NCBI GenBank assembly: GCA_023954595.1
Contig: JAGSHJ010000028.1
Coordinates: forward strand, 1-15,132
Reading direction: 5' to 3'
Length of the DNA stretch: 15,132 nucleotides
From: Bacteriovoracaceae bacterium
Lineage (GTDB): Bacteria > Bdellovibrionota > Bacteriovoracia > Bacteriovoracales > Bacteriovoracaceae
Numbering within the stretch: position 1 is the stretch's first letter; every line of letters starts with the position of its first letter. The notes under the pieces were generated by a model. That model was not told the origin of the DNA. It did no database searches and saw only the letters and a list, made by a program, of their open reading frames with translations. The position numbers were made by a program, and so were the translations under genes. Shown in pieces: positions 1 to 8,300 of the stretch.

Positions 1-560
1 ACTCCAGTGAAAATGAGTTTAGATCTAGGAAGTTCTTTGAATCTCAAAGAGATCAAATTACTCCAAACTTTCAGAATGCTGTTTATAGTGAAAGAATTCC
101 GCTTTCTGAATACTCTAGACAGAGAAGAGCAAGCACGGATGTTCCATTGAGCGAAGTTAAAAAGTTTAACCTTGAAATTGATAAAGTATTTCTTCAAACT
201 GTAAAAAGTGACGAGGTCGACGATCAATTTGTTCAAGAGTATGTACAACATGTGAATAAAAACTCTGGTTCAATCGAGCACCTAATTGTTTATGAGTCCG
301 GCATGCCAAAAGCGATACGTGTTCCAGACCCACAAAGGCCTGGTCAATATCTTGAACACCCTATTAAAGGCGAAATGGTATCCACTATAATTAAACAGGT
401 TGAAGAAGACGAAAAAGAGTCATATGCATTATTTAATATGGTGAACTTTGGAGACTCTCTAGTGGACTACATGGCCCACATTGAATCTAAAGAGAGTGAA
501 CTAACAACTCTTGCGGCAATGAATCATCGATTAAAAGAAATGAAGAGCTTGGAGAAATAA
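1..560 (+). CDS. 3' end of an unrecognised protein gene, cut by the left window edge
   Basis: I do not recognise this protein. The reading frame is open from base 3 to the TAA at 558-560, giving 185 residues with no in-frame stop and no in-frame ATG in the first third, so the gene starts left of the window. A TTG at 147 could be read as a start, but it has no ribosome binding site and the frame continues upstream through codons reading SEYSRQRRASTDVP just before it. The visible part is hydrophilic. It opens with an Arg/Ser/Gln-rich, probably disordered stretch, continues as a mixed charged domain with a segment reading VYESGMPKAIRVPDPQ, and ends in a Glu/Lys-rich helix. There is no signal peptide or membrane segment in the visible part. 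The gene ends six bases before the MutT-like gene, whose ribosome binding site lies in its last codons, so the two are probably co-transcribed. Confidence 0.75.
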   Translation, partial: SSENEFRSRKFFESQRDQITPNFQNAVYSERIPLSEYSRQRRASTDVPLSEVKKFNLEIDKVFLQTVKSDEVDDQFVQEYVQHVNKNSGSIEHLIVYESGMPKAIRVPDPQRPGQYLEHPIKGEMVSTIIKQVEEDEKESYALFNMVNFGDSLVDYMAHIESKESELTTLAAMNHRLKEMKSLEK

Positions 561-566
561 TAAAAA

Positions 567-959
567 GTGAAATTGGTTCCAATAGCCATCGTTATACCTA
601 TGAATCCAGATGGGCAAGTCTGGTTTCAAAGAAGACACAGCAGTGACTCTCTTAATGGGAAATTAGAATTTCCTGGTGGCAAAATAGAGCCCCAGGAGTC
701 TCCAGTTCAAGCGGCCGTCCGTGAGCTAAAAGAAGAGACAGGTGTAGAGGCCTTGATTGGTGAGCTCTCACTTTTAAAAATCTACAATCACAGCTATCCC
801 GATATTAACGTCAACCTGTTTACTTTTATCTTGAGAGAGCACTCTAATGACTTTAATGAAGATGGCTGGTTTGAGTTAAATAAGAACTGGCGAGAAGAGC
901 TCTCTGACCAAATTCCAGCTGCAAATTGGCCAATTCTGGCGGACTTAATTGGTTTATAG
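567..959 (+). CDS. mutT: MutT-type Nudix hydrolase (8-oxo-dGTP diphosphatase-like)
   Basis: This is a 130-residue Nudix hydrolase, the usual length for MutT. The full Nudix box GX5EX7REUXEEXGU is present at about residues 38-60: GKIEPQE, then REL, EE and TGV. The preceding LEFPGG segment is the MutT-style lead-in. Family members hydrolyse oxidised nucleoside triphosphates such as 8-oxo-dGTP to the monophosphate with Mg2+ bound by the box glutamates, which keeps oxidised guanine out of DNA. The start is GTG at 567. GGAG at 551-554, inside the end of the upstream gene, is a ribosome binding site with a rather long 12-base spacer. No ATG gives a better start, because the beta-strand KLVPIAIVIP right after the GTG is needed for the fold. 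The protein is soluble and cytoplasmic. The Nudix class is certain; 8-oxo-dGTP specificity is inferred from similarity to MutT. Confidence 0.88.
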   Translation: MKLVPIAIVIPMNPDGQVWFQRRHSSDSLNGKLEFPGGKIEPQESPVQAAVRELKEETGVEALIGELSLLKIYNHSYPDINVNLFTFILREHSNDFNEDGWFELNKNWREELSDQIPAANWPILADLIGL

Positions 960-977
960 CTAAGTTGTTGAAATACT

Positions 978-995
978 TAAACTTTAGGAAGTTTA
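978..995 (+). other. Small AT-rich hairpin after the MutT-like gene
   Basis: TAAACTT (978-984) and AAGTTTA (989-995) form a perfect 7-bp stem around a TAGG loop. It lies 18 bases after the stop codon and is followed by a T-rich but broken stretch. It could be a weak terminator for the upstream pair or an operator near the promoter that follows. The stem has only one G-C pair, so function is uncertain. Confidence 0.3.
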
Positions 996-1015
996 GATGC
1001 ATATTTGTTGTTTAG

Positions 1016-1024
1016 TGTTATAAT
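1016..1024 (+). promoter_or_regulatory. Extended -10 promoter for the CNNM gene
   Basis: TG-T-TATAAT at 1016-1024 is a perfect -10 hexamer with an extended -10 TG. No good -35 hexamer lies 17 bases upstream, which is common for extended -10 promoters. Transcription would start near 1031 and leave a leader of about 128 bases before the GTG at 1159. Confidence 0.5.
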
Positions 1025-1158
1025 ATGTACTAGAAATGCGTCTGACTGATTTCAGTTAAAAGGAGAATTCGCATAGAGCCCCCATCGAGTAGTTTTAATC
1101 AATTTAGAGAACTTCTAACCAATCCATCTATTTATGTAGTCTTTTTAAGGAGTGCCAA

Positions 1159-2511
1159 GTGAGCGCTGAGGTACAAGATATAGCTGTCTTTGTGACGGGT
1201 GTTTTTCTGTCCGCGTTTTTCTCAGGATCTGAGGCTGCGTTGATATCCATTCCAGCTAAGCGAGTAAAACAGCTTATGGAAGAGGGTGGTCCAAGGGCCA
1301 AGGCCTTTAATTTTCTTGCTGAAAAACCAAGTGAAATTCTTACCACCATCTTAATCGGTAACAACTTTGTGAATATTTTTGTAGCCTCACTGGCCACAAC
1401 TATTGCGCAAACGTATTTGGAAAGTGATGCTATCTCTTATGCTGTCGGAATTACTACATTACTGATTCTAATCTTCGGTGAGATCATTCCAAAAACTTTT
1501 GCTAGAAATCACTCTGAACGTTTAGCACTACCAATCATTAGAATTTTGCAGGTTTGTTATTTCATTATGTATCCTGCTGTTCGCTTCTTTATGGTTATCA
1601 TTGAGGCCGTTCTTGGAAAGAATGCTCAATTGAGTGAGAAGCTTGTTACTAAAGATGATATTGAATTCATGGTAAATGAAGCTGAAAAAGAGCGATCCAT
1701 TGATTCTAAGCAAATTGACCTTTTAAACTCCATTTTGGAATTTCCTACTATTAAAGTAAAAGACATCATGGTTCCTAGAAACCAGGTGCATGCTATAAAA
1801 AAAGATGCAACTTACGACGAAGTTTTATCTCTTGTAAGAGAGGTGGCCCACAGTCGTTACCCAGTCTTTGATGAAGACCTTGACTCTACAATAGGCTTTT
1901 TACACGTAAAGGATCTCTCATTTGTTGATATTAACCAAAGAGAGAGCTTTGATGTTGATAAGCTTGTTAATGAGCCTTTCTTTGTTTACGAACATATGAA
2001 AATTCAGGCCGTTTTTGACCATATGAACCGTAAAAAAGTTCACTTGGCATTAGTCAAAGATGAGAATGGGTTAGTTGTAGGTATTGTGACTCTTGAGGAC
2101 ATCATGGAGGAAATCTTTGGTGAGATCCAAGATGAGCACGATGAAGATGATGACGGTATTCCTAAAATCGCTCAAAACCACTTGGATGAAGGTCTAAAGG
2201 TTCCAGGCGGTATTTCTCTTCGAGACTTATATAATGAGTACGATATAAAAATTCCTCTCAACGACAACTACTCAACACTTCGTGGATTTCTATTGGATAT
2301 GTTGGGTAATAACTTTCCAAAAGAGGGGAATATTCTTTTCTGGGAAGGCCTATCCTTCAAGCTATTAAAAGTAGAAGAGAATGAAATCGAAGAAGTTGAA
2401 ATAGAAAGTACTGATGGTGAGAAGCACATTATCAAAAAAGATGATGAGGATGAAGAGCTTGAACACCAGATGGCCGATGATATTGAACCTTCGGCCTACT
2501 CCGCAAAGTAA
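1159..2511 (+). CDS. CNNM/CorC-HlyC family membrane protein with CBS pair (probable Mg2+/Co2+ transport)
   Basis: The protein has 450 residues with the standard family layout. The N-terminal CNNM (DUF21) membrane domain covers residues 5-153, with four hydrophobic segments at about 5-23, 60-83, 91-114 and 122-153. It carries the family motifs FFSGSEAALIS and GEIIPK. Two CBS motifs follow at about 200-253 and 270-326, which in relatives bind ATP/Mg2+ and sense Mg2+. A CorC_HlyC domain lies at about 345-407, and the tail from 407 on is very acidic. Relatives such as CorC, MpfA and CNNM are implicated in Mg2+ or Co2+ export; the older name hemolysin C is misleading. The start is GTG at 1159 with AAGGAG at 1147-1152 and a 6-base spacer. 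The gene has its own extended -10 promoter. It ends one base before the stop of the convergent ferredoxin gene. The family call is secure; the transported ion is inferred. Confidence 0.93.
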   Translation: MSAEVQDIAVFVTGVFLSAFFSGSEAALISIPAKRVKQLMEEGGPRAKAFNFLAEKPSEILTTILIGNNFVNIFVASLATTIAQTYLESDAISYAVGITTLLILIFGEIIPKTFARNHSERLALPIIRILQVCYFIMYPAVRFFMVIIEAVLGKNAQLSEKLVTKDDIEFMVNEAEKERSIDSKQIDLLNSILEFPTIKVKDIMVPRNQVHAIKKDATYDEVLSLVREVAHSRYPVFDEDLDSTIGFLHVKDLSFVDINQRESFDVDKLVNEPFFVYEHMKIQAVFDHMNRKKVHLALVKDENGLVVGIVTLEDIMEEIFGEIQDEHDEDDDGIPKIAQNHLDEGLKVPGGISLRDLYNEYDIKIPLNDNYSTLRGFLLDMLGNNFPKEGNILFWEGLSFKLLKVEENEIEEVEIESTDGEKHIIKKDDEDEELEHQMADDIEPSAYSAK

Positions 2512-2512
2512 T

Positions 2513-2830
2513 CTACTTTAGCGGTTTTATAGAAACATCACCTAAAACTCGTGCACGGCAGGACAATCTTATTGTCCTTGCTTCGAGTGAACCCGGACCA
2601 TTTCTTTTTTCATAGTTCTCACTAATTGCTTCTATTGTATCTCTTTCTATTGCAGAGGCCGGTTTAAGGTTTTCTGCTCCCTCAGTAATCTCTATACGAC
2701 ATGCCCCACAAGAACCCGCAAGACACCCATGAGGTAGTTTTTCGCCTTGGTTGTCCAGTGCGTCAAATAGGATTTCTCCTTCTTCTAGCTCAAATTTCAA
2801 ATTTTTATGCATTAATGACACTGTGGGCAT
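2513..2830 (-). CDS. [2Fe-2S] ferredoxin, plant/xylene-monooxygenase type
   Basis: This is a 105-residue soluble electron carrier. The [2Fe-2S] ligands are in the plant-type pattern C-x4-C-x2-C: Cys36, Cys41 and Cys44 in GCLAGSCGACRI, with the fourth ligand Cys91 in LSCRA. The rest matches a beta-grasp ferredoxin fold, with basic PHGC leading into the cluster loop. The ATG at 2830 has GAGGA about 10 bases upstream. A minus-strand promoter lies at 2883-2910. The partner is not visible: the nearest genes are a CNNM protein (convergent) and leucine dehydrogenase (divergent), neither a known ferredoxin user. It stands alone rather than in an isc cluster, so a role in Fe-S assembly like that of Fdx is possible but not shown by context. 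Confidence 0.9.
   Translation of the reverse strand: MPTVSLMHKNLKFELEEGEILFDALDNQGEKLPHGCLAGSCGACRIEITEGAENLKPASAIERDTIEAISENYEKRNGPGSLEARTIRLSCRARVLGDVSIKPLK
2547..2588. other. Nested hairpin in the 3' end of the ferredoxin gene, downstream of the CNNM stop
   Basis: AGGACAAT (2560-2567) and ATTGTCCT (2571-2578) form a perfect 8-bp stem with a CTT loop. GC pairs extend it at 2558-2559/2580-2581 around a bulged T, and an outer ACTCG/CGAGT pair lies at 2547-2551/2584-2588. It starts 36 bases after the CNNM stop codon, so it lies in the 3' untranslated part of that transcript. It has no T-tract on either side, so it is not a standard intrinsic terminator; it may protect a 3' end. Confidence 0.35.
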
Positions 2831-2882
2831 ATAACTTTTATCCTCGTAGTTTTATAAAGGGGCGAAAATATTTAATATAAAA

Positions 2883-2910
2883 ATTGTACCTCGATTAGAG
2901 ATATATTCAA
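2883..2910 (-). promoter_or_regulatory. Sigma-70-like promoter for the ferredoxin gene
   Basis: Read on the minus strand, TTGAAT (2905-2910) and TACAAT (2883-2888) are separated by 16 bases. They match the consensus hexamers in 4 and 5 of 6 positions. Transcription would start near 2876, giving a leader of about 46 bases. The promoter almost touches the ribosome binding site of the divergent leucine dehydrogenase gene, so that gene's promoter must lie in the same 91 bases. I could not identify it. Confidence 0.45.
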
Positions 2911-2921
2911 GGAGATACACA

Positions 2922-4043
2922 ATGTTCAGTTTCGAGAAGCTCTATTCTATGGGTCATGAAGAAGTAGTCTTTTTCAGTGAGCCCTCTTGTAACCTAAAGG
3001 CCATTGTGGCCATTCACGACACAACTCTTGGTCCTGCCCTTGGTGGTACTAGAATGTGGCCATACGCCTCTGAAGCTGAGGCCCTAGAAGACGTTCTACG
3101 TCTATCTAGAGGGATGACGTATAAAGCCGCTGTTTCTGGATTAAACCTTGGTGGTGGTAAGGCCGTAATTATCGGTGATCCAAAGAAAGACAAATCAGAA
3201 GCGTTATTCAGAGCATACGGAAGATATCTTGAGTCTTTGAACGGAAGATATATTTCAGCTGAAGATGTAAATATTAGTGTTCATGACATTGACCATATCT
3301 ACACTGAAACAAACTACGTTTGTGGTGTTGATAAGGCACATGGCGGTTCAGGTAACCCAGCTCCATACACGGCCCTTGGTGTATTCAGAGGTATCCAGGC
3401 AAGTGCGTTTAAAACTTGGGGTAACAGAACTCTAAAAGATAAAGTAATTGCACTTCAAGGTGTTGGATCTGTTGGAACTGAGCTTGCTCGTTTAATCACA
3501 GAAGATGGTGGAAAGATTATCTTCACTGACATTAGCGAAGAAAATGTTCAACGTTTCAAAAATGAATTTCCAAACGCAGAGTACGTTGCTCCTGAGGGAA
3601 TATATGACGTAAATATGGACATCTATGCACCATGTGCATTGGGTGCAACCATCAATGACGACACAATCAACAGAATTAAATGTAAAATCGTTGCAGGTGC
3701 TGCAAATAACCAACTTGCAGAAGATCGTCACGGGCAAGAGCTTAAAGATAAAGGCATTCTTTATGCTCCAGACTATTTGATCAATGCTGGTGGCCTTATG
3801 AACGTATCCATTGAGTTTGAAGGTTGGAACGATGTTAAGTCTAGAAGAATGGTTGATACTATTTTTGATACAACCCTAGATATTTTCAAAATTGCTGAAG
3901 ATGAAAACATCCCTGTAAGCAAGGCGACTGACTTGTTGGCAGAGAGAAGACTTGATGCCATGAGAAAGATTCAAACAACTTACTTAGGCAAAGGTTCAGG
4001 TCACAGATTTCCAGGTTCAAAAGTTAGACATCACAAAATATAG
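2922..4043 (+). CDS. bcd: Leucine dehydrogenase (NAD+-dependent, Glu/Leu/Phe/Val dehydrogenase family)
   Basis: The enzyme reversibly deaminates leucine, valine and isoleucine to their 2-oxoacids with NAD+, releasing ammonia. The 373 residues match the family along their whole length. Visible markers are GPALGGTRMW at about 37-46 (the leucine dehydrogenase form), Lys68 in GMTYK (substrate carboxylate), catalytic Lys80 in LNLGGGK, Asp115 in SAEDV, the nucleotide-binding loop GVGSVG at 180-185, and APDYLINAGG at about 282-291. The positions agree with known leucine dehydrogenases. The tail after residue 355 (HRFPGSKVRHHKI) is a short basic extension. AAGGAG lies 7 bases before the ATG. An intrinsic terminator follows the stop. 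The E1 gene at 14762 would process the products, so the likely role is catabolism of branched-chain amino acids. Phenylalanine dehydrogenase is less likely because the substrate-pocket segments are of the leucine type. Confidence 0.93.
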   Translation: MFSFEKLYSMGHEEVVFFSEPSCNLKAIVAIHDTTLGPALGGTRMWPYASEAEALEDVLRLSRGMTYKAAVSGLNLGGGKAVIIGDPKKDKSEALFRAYGRYLESLNGRYISAEDVNISVHDIDHIYTETNYVCGVDKAHGGSGNPAPYTALGVFRGIQASAFKTWGNRTLKDKVIALQGVGSVGTELARLITEDGGKIIFTDISEENVQRFKNEFPNAEYVAPEGIYDVNMDIYAPCALGATINDDTINRIKCKIVAGAANNQLAEDRHGQELKDKGILYAPDYLINAGGLMNVSIEFEGWNDVKSRRMVDTIFDTTLDIFKIAEDENIPVSKATDLLAERRLDAMRKIQTTYLGKGSGHRFPGSKVRHHKI

Positions 4044-4053
4044 AGTGTTAAAT
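4025..4053 (+). promoter_or_regulatory. Candidate promoter for the methionine sulfoxide reductase gene, at the end of the leucine dehydrogenase gene
   Basis: TAGACA (4025-4030, 5 of 6 matches to TTGACA) and TTAAAT (4048-4053, 4 of 6 matches to TATAAT) are separated by exactly 17 bases. The -35 lies in the last codons of the leucine dehydrogenase gene. The expected start near 4060 falls inside the left arm of the terminator hairpin. A transcript starting there would lack most of that arm, leaving the ribosome binding site in the right arm free. Confidence 0.45.
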
Positions 4054-4079
4054 AAAGCCTCCGAATGGAGGCTTTTTTT
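4054..4079 (+). terminator. Intrinsic terminator of the leucine dehydrogenase gene
   Basis: GCCTCC (4057-4062) and GGAGGC (4067-4072) form a 6-bp stem with a GAAT loop, followed by seven T (4073-4079). The flanking AAA (4054-4056) can pair with the first T residues. It begins 11 bases after the stop codon. Its right arm contains GGAGG, the ribosome binding site for the next gene. Confidence 0.9.
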
Positions 4080-4535
4080 ATGAAATCAGATCGCTATACA
4101 ACAATTATTAAAATTTTAGATTCGCTATATATGGAAGAGAGTAACCTCATGGCCAATCTCTCCAACACTGCGGCAGTGATTAAAGAATATCTGGGATTCT
4201 TCTGGGTAGGGTTTTATATCGTTGATGAAAAATCAAATCAATTAATTGTGGGGCCATATCAAGGGCCACTGGCATGCGGTAGAATTGAATATGGTAGAGG
4301 TGTTTGCGGTTCATCTTGGAAAGAGGCGAAAACATTGGTCGTAAAAGACGTTCATGAGTTTCCAGGACATATTTCTTGTTCGCCTTTATCTCAATCTGAA
4401 ATTGTTGTACCAATCATTAAAGATGGAAAAGTTATGGCCGTTCTTGATATCGACCATGACAAGAAAGCAACATTTGATGAAGAAGACCAAAAGTATCTTG
4501 AAAGAATTTGCGACGAGATGGCAAAACTTTTCTAG
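4080..4535 (+). CDS. msrC: Free-methionine-(R)-sulfoxide reductase (fRMsr, GAF fold)
   Basis: The enzyme reduces free methionine-(R)-sulfoxide to methionine with thioredoxin as electron donor, in the cytoplasm. It has 151 residues, a single GAF-fold domain. The three cysteines of the family are present with the right spacing: Cys66 (LACGRI), Cys76 (GRGVCG) and Cys100 (GHISC), matching E. coli Cys84, Cys94 and Cys118 with gaps of 10 and 24. FFWVGFYIVD, SEIVVPI and VLDIDHD are further family segments. I chose the ATG at 4080 because GGAGG at 4067-4071 lies 8 bases before it. The in-frame ATG at 4065 lies in the terminator loop and has no ribosome binding site. The stop overlaps that of the convergent gene in a CTAG palindrome. 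Confidence 0.93.
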   Translation: MKSDRYTTIIKILDSLYMEESNLMANLSNTAAVIKEYLGFFWVGFYIVDEKSNQLIVGPYQGPLACGRIEYGRGVCGSSWKEAKTLVVKDVHEFPGHISCSPLSQSEIVVPIIKDGKVMAVLDIDHDKKATFDEEDQKYLERICDEMAKLF

Positions 4536-5380
4536 TATTGAGGGGATACGTTCCCATTAGAATTACTTGGAAAAACCAACTCCAGGCCATCTAAATTTGT
4601 TACAGTAATAGTTTGCTCTTGTCTGTTATACCTTATCCGCTTGGCAGAGAGGATTTGAGTATTTTCACCTGCAATAACCCTACTTAACTCAACTGAACCA
4701 GATGAACTTTGTGGAAAAATCAAAATTTTATCATTACTTAAAACAAACATTTCTGTTTCAGAAGTTGCAATATCTATTGGGTTCAGTTGTTCAGACTGCA
4801 CTTCAAAAATTTCTCTTTTCATCCTCGTTGAGTGCTCTGGCCTTTTGCCGTCAGGGTCTGCATGAAGATTGAAAACCTTAATCCATCCTTGTTGCTCACT
4901 TATTACATACAGCTCTTTTTGCTCATAATTGATACTGATGTTGGAAGCAAAGTCTAGCTGTTGGGATAGAAGTTTCCTTCGAGGAGCTAAATTTCCTCCA
5001 AAGGATATAGGGTAGGACAGCACTTCTCTAGAATCTTCCTGAGCATTTAAAACATAAACACGATCCTCATCAACTGATAGCTCTGTTGCAAGTGCATTGT
5101 TCAGCATGGTTTTTGAACCTGCCAGAAGATTTGTTTTTTGAGTTGATAGATTTTCTACGTAAACCATATTGTGGCCCGCGATTACCGAGTAGTCGGAAGA
5201 TGCGTCTGAATTGATGTAGTTCAATTGTTGTTTAGACAGCTCGTAACACTCTAGGGGTGGAGTTATTGCTTGTGTAGCATCTCCATAATAGCGAGCACTC
5301 TCAAAACAGCTCTCAATTGTTACCTGTGAGAAACATACGGTGGTATAGAGCGTAAGTGTTGTTATTAGAGTTTTTTTCAT
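4532..5380 (-). CDS. Secreted beta-propeller-like protein, translationally coupled to the repeat lipoprotein
   Basis: I do not recognise a named family. The 282-residue protein starts with a Sec signal peptide (MKK, hydrophobic core to about residue 17, likely cleavage after CFS-18). The mature part holds four similar stretches at about 98-140, 147-188, 200-240 and 246-282. Each has a beta-strand of the type RVYVLN, LYVIS or MFVLS, then a strand ending in a phrase like VFN or IFP, then a Gly/Asn-Pro-containing turn. This is the pattern of NHL or lactonase-type propeller blades. Cys25 and Cys45 could form a disulfide. The ATG at 5378-5380 overlaps the TGA of the upstream lipoprotein gene as ATGA, and AGAGGG lies just upstream within that gene's last codons, so translation is probably coupled. 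The product is likely periplasmic or surface-exposed and works with the lipoprotein; its function is unknown. Confidence 0.8.
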   Translation of the reverse strand: MKKTLITTLTLYTTVCFSQVTIESCFESARYYGDATQAITPPLECYELSKQQLNYINSDASSDYSVIAGHNMVYVENLSTQKTNLLAGSKTMLNNALATELSVDEDRVYVLNAQEDSREVLSYPISFGGNLAPRRKLLSQQLDFASNISINYEQKELYVISEQQGWIKVFNLHADPDGKRPEHSTRMKREIFEVQSEQLNPIDIATSETEMFVLSNDKILIFPQSSSGSVELSRVIAGENTQILSAKRIRYNRQEQTITVTNLDGLELVFPSNSNGNVSPQY

Positions 5381-8300
5381 CTGGTCCCTCTTAGGTCTAG
5401 AACAAAACCTGGATTTGTGCCAAATCCATTGTCGTCAGCGGTAGCATCACCCATTTTGAGTCCTGCGGGATTTTTATCCCGATAATCAATTGTGACTGTA
5501 CATGTGCCATTGATAGCAATGACATTGCCTGAACAGTTGTCGGTGCCTAGTTGAAAAGCACCACCGTCACTTGTGGTTATTCGAACATTGAAACTTGCTT
5601 TTGTTGGTGCTGTTCCAATATTTTTAATAGTAAAAGTTTCTGATGCATCAGCGTTTGGATCCCCATAATCATAGGTTGTGACTAGAGTCGCTCCTGAGTT
5701 GTACCACTCAAACTGAGGGTAGCCATCATTGACTGTAATGCCTGTGGTGTTCGGTGGGGCGAAACTGAGAGTTGAGATTGGGTTACCAGCCAAATCCTCA
5801 ATTGTACCTCCATTGAGTTCAATAGGAGAGTTGACCACAATTCCATTATCATCATAGTCAAGTCCACCAACGGTGTAGCGGTAGATGATTGACGAGGTAG
5901 AGCTGCCTGAATTGTATTGAGCATATAAAGCACTCGGGCCCACATCAAGTCCAACTCTTGATCCAACAACATTCACAGCCTCATCAAAGTTAGCGGTGAA
6001 GTCCATGTTTGAGTTAAAGGCGTAGTTTCCGTTTGCCGGTGCTGTGAGAGAACTTACATTTGGAGCAACTGTATCTTTTGTTACTGTGTTTGCTACTGAT
6101 GTCGAATTGTTACCATAGGAATCGGTTGCTGTTACGGTGAAAGACTTTGCTCCCTCGGTGAGCCCTGTTGAATTAAATGTTCCTGATAGATTTGCACCAT
6201 CACAAGACACACCAACTTGGCCTGCAGCACTAACACCATCAATTTTTAAGTCATAAGTTGCTGTGGCGTCATCACAAGTTCCATTGATTGCAAAAGTCGC
6301 TGAATCAGTCGCAATATTAATATAGCTACCATTGCCCGGAGTCGTCAGAACAGTATTTGGCCCAAGTGCATCAACGTAGACGCTTGGAAAGTTTGTGGAA
6401 CTCAAGGCTAGGGTTGCATCATTCCCGTTGATGTCCTGTATAGTTGAACCCGCAAGAGCAATTGAGGCCGCTAGATCAATGCCATTGTCATCATTGTCGC
6501 CTGCGGCCACTGTGTAGTTGAAAATAAGTGTCGGTGTGCCAGTGCCTGATTGATAAGTGAAGCTTGGACTTGCGGCCATAGCTTCAAATGTTGCTGCAAT
6601 ACTCGGAGTTGCGCTAGCAACCGTTACGTTGTCATCAAAGGTGACTGACGCACTTATTGATTGTCCGTCTGTATAAGTATTCGCTGTAATCGTCACTGAG
6701 GTAATGGCCGGTCTTTGTCCGTCAACCAGCACTGAAGTTAAATTTGGGATGACGCTTGAGATGTCTAAATCTGCATTATTTCCACCAAGGTCTATTAGGG
6801 AGCCCCCGTTGAGGTCTATACTTGCAGAGCTTAGATCAATTCCATCGGTGTCCAAGTCTGTATTTTGAACTTGATACCTAAAAGTTAGAGCACTTGTTCC
6901 AGTACCACTTTGATAGCTTGCATATCTCGTTACTCCTCCAATATTTAGAGCAACACGTGGAGTGCCTGTTACATCAATAACCTCGTTAAAATTAAAAACA
7001 AAGTCTAGATTGTCCCCAATTGCATAGGTTGCATTGCTTGGAGGAGTAATTGATCCAACAGTTGGAATCAAGGCATCCACCTTCAAAAGGCTTGTATCAA
7101 TGGCCGCTATGGCCGTTGTTATATCAAGGTTTGCATTAGTACCATTTTGGTTTTTAATTGTTCCGCTGTTGAGATTTAGCGTTGGGTTTAGAATAAGTCC
7201 GTCGTGATCCTCATCACCTGATTGTACTACGTATCTCATAACCAAGCTTGTACTTCCTGAGCCTGAATTGTAGTCAATATAAGTCAGTGCTGGGGAGAGG
7301 GTCGTCAACTCCATCACTAGCTGTGGCATACCTGTAATATCAACTTCATCATTAAAGGTCAGAGTGAAAAAGATCTCTTCACCAAGGTTGAAGTAGCCGT
7401 CAGCAGGAGCTGAGGGAATAACAATAGAAGTCACCGTGGGTAGAGGTGCATCTACAATTGCTCCATTTGTTCTGGGCGTGTAGAAAATAATAAACGCATC
7501 TTTTCCACCTGCGTCTTTTATCGTTCCACCATTTAGATCTATTAAATCTGCAACATCCACACCATCTTCATCCTCATTGCCAGAGTTTAAAGAGTGAGAA
7601 AACGTTAGGGTGTCTGTTCCTGTTCCGGATTGGTAGTCGGCGTACCTAGTAACTCCTCCCACATCGATTGCGACTCGTGGAGCTCCTGTGACATTCACTA
7701 GTTCAGTAAATTTATATGAGACTACTAAAGTATCCCCTGGGACATATGTCTTATCCGCTGGCGGAGTAAATGATAGAATATAAGGTTTGTCCCCATCAAG
7801 GTAGACATTGGGAGCGTTTTGAAGAGCGAAAGTTAAGGTCGCATTGTTACCTGTTGAGTCAACGATTGTGCCGCTATTTAAAAGTAGTGGTGGAGTGAGT
7901 GTGATACCGTCCATGTCCAAGTCTGTTGATAAGACAGTGTATCTAAATGCCAGGTTCGTTGTTCCACTTCCTCCTGTGTAATTTACATTTACAAGTGAGC
8001 CGCCAATGTTGACTTGCATTTGAGGCTGGCCTGTAACGTAGACCTTCTCATCAAACGTTGCCACAAATAGCATGCTCGCATCTAAAAGATAGGTGTTATC
8101 TAGAGGTGCTGTCACAGAGGTAATTGATGGGGCGGTATTATCTACAATCACTTCAGTCATGGTGGGAGCTGTGAATGCCAGTTCTGTTGCAACTACGGCA
8201 GTGCCATTGTTGAAAGTGACATTGCCTCCATTCAAGTCAAGAGAGCTCGATGAAAAACTAATTCCATCAGCATCATTGTCTGCGGCCTGAACTGTGTAGG

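Noticed and set aside
147..560. A complete small gene starting at TTG 147
   Set aside because: The same frame is open to base 3 with no stop and there is no ribosome binding site before 147, so this is the end of a longer gene.
4065..4079. ATG at 4065 as the start of msrC
   Set aside because: It lies in the terminator loop without a ribosome binding site. ATG 4080 has GGAGG 8 bases upstream and gives the normal family N-terminus.
5682..5972. Overlapping minus-strand frame inside the repeat lipoprotein gene
   Set aside because: It is a shadow of the repeat-encoding sequence, with no ribosome binding site or protein features.
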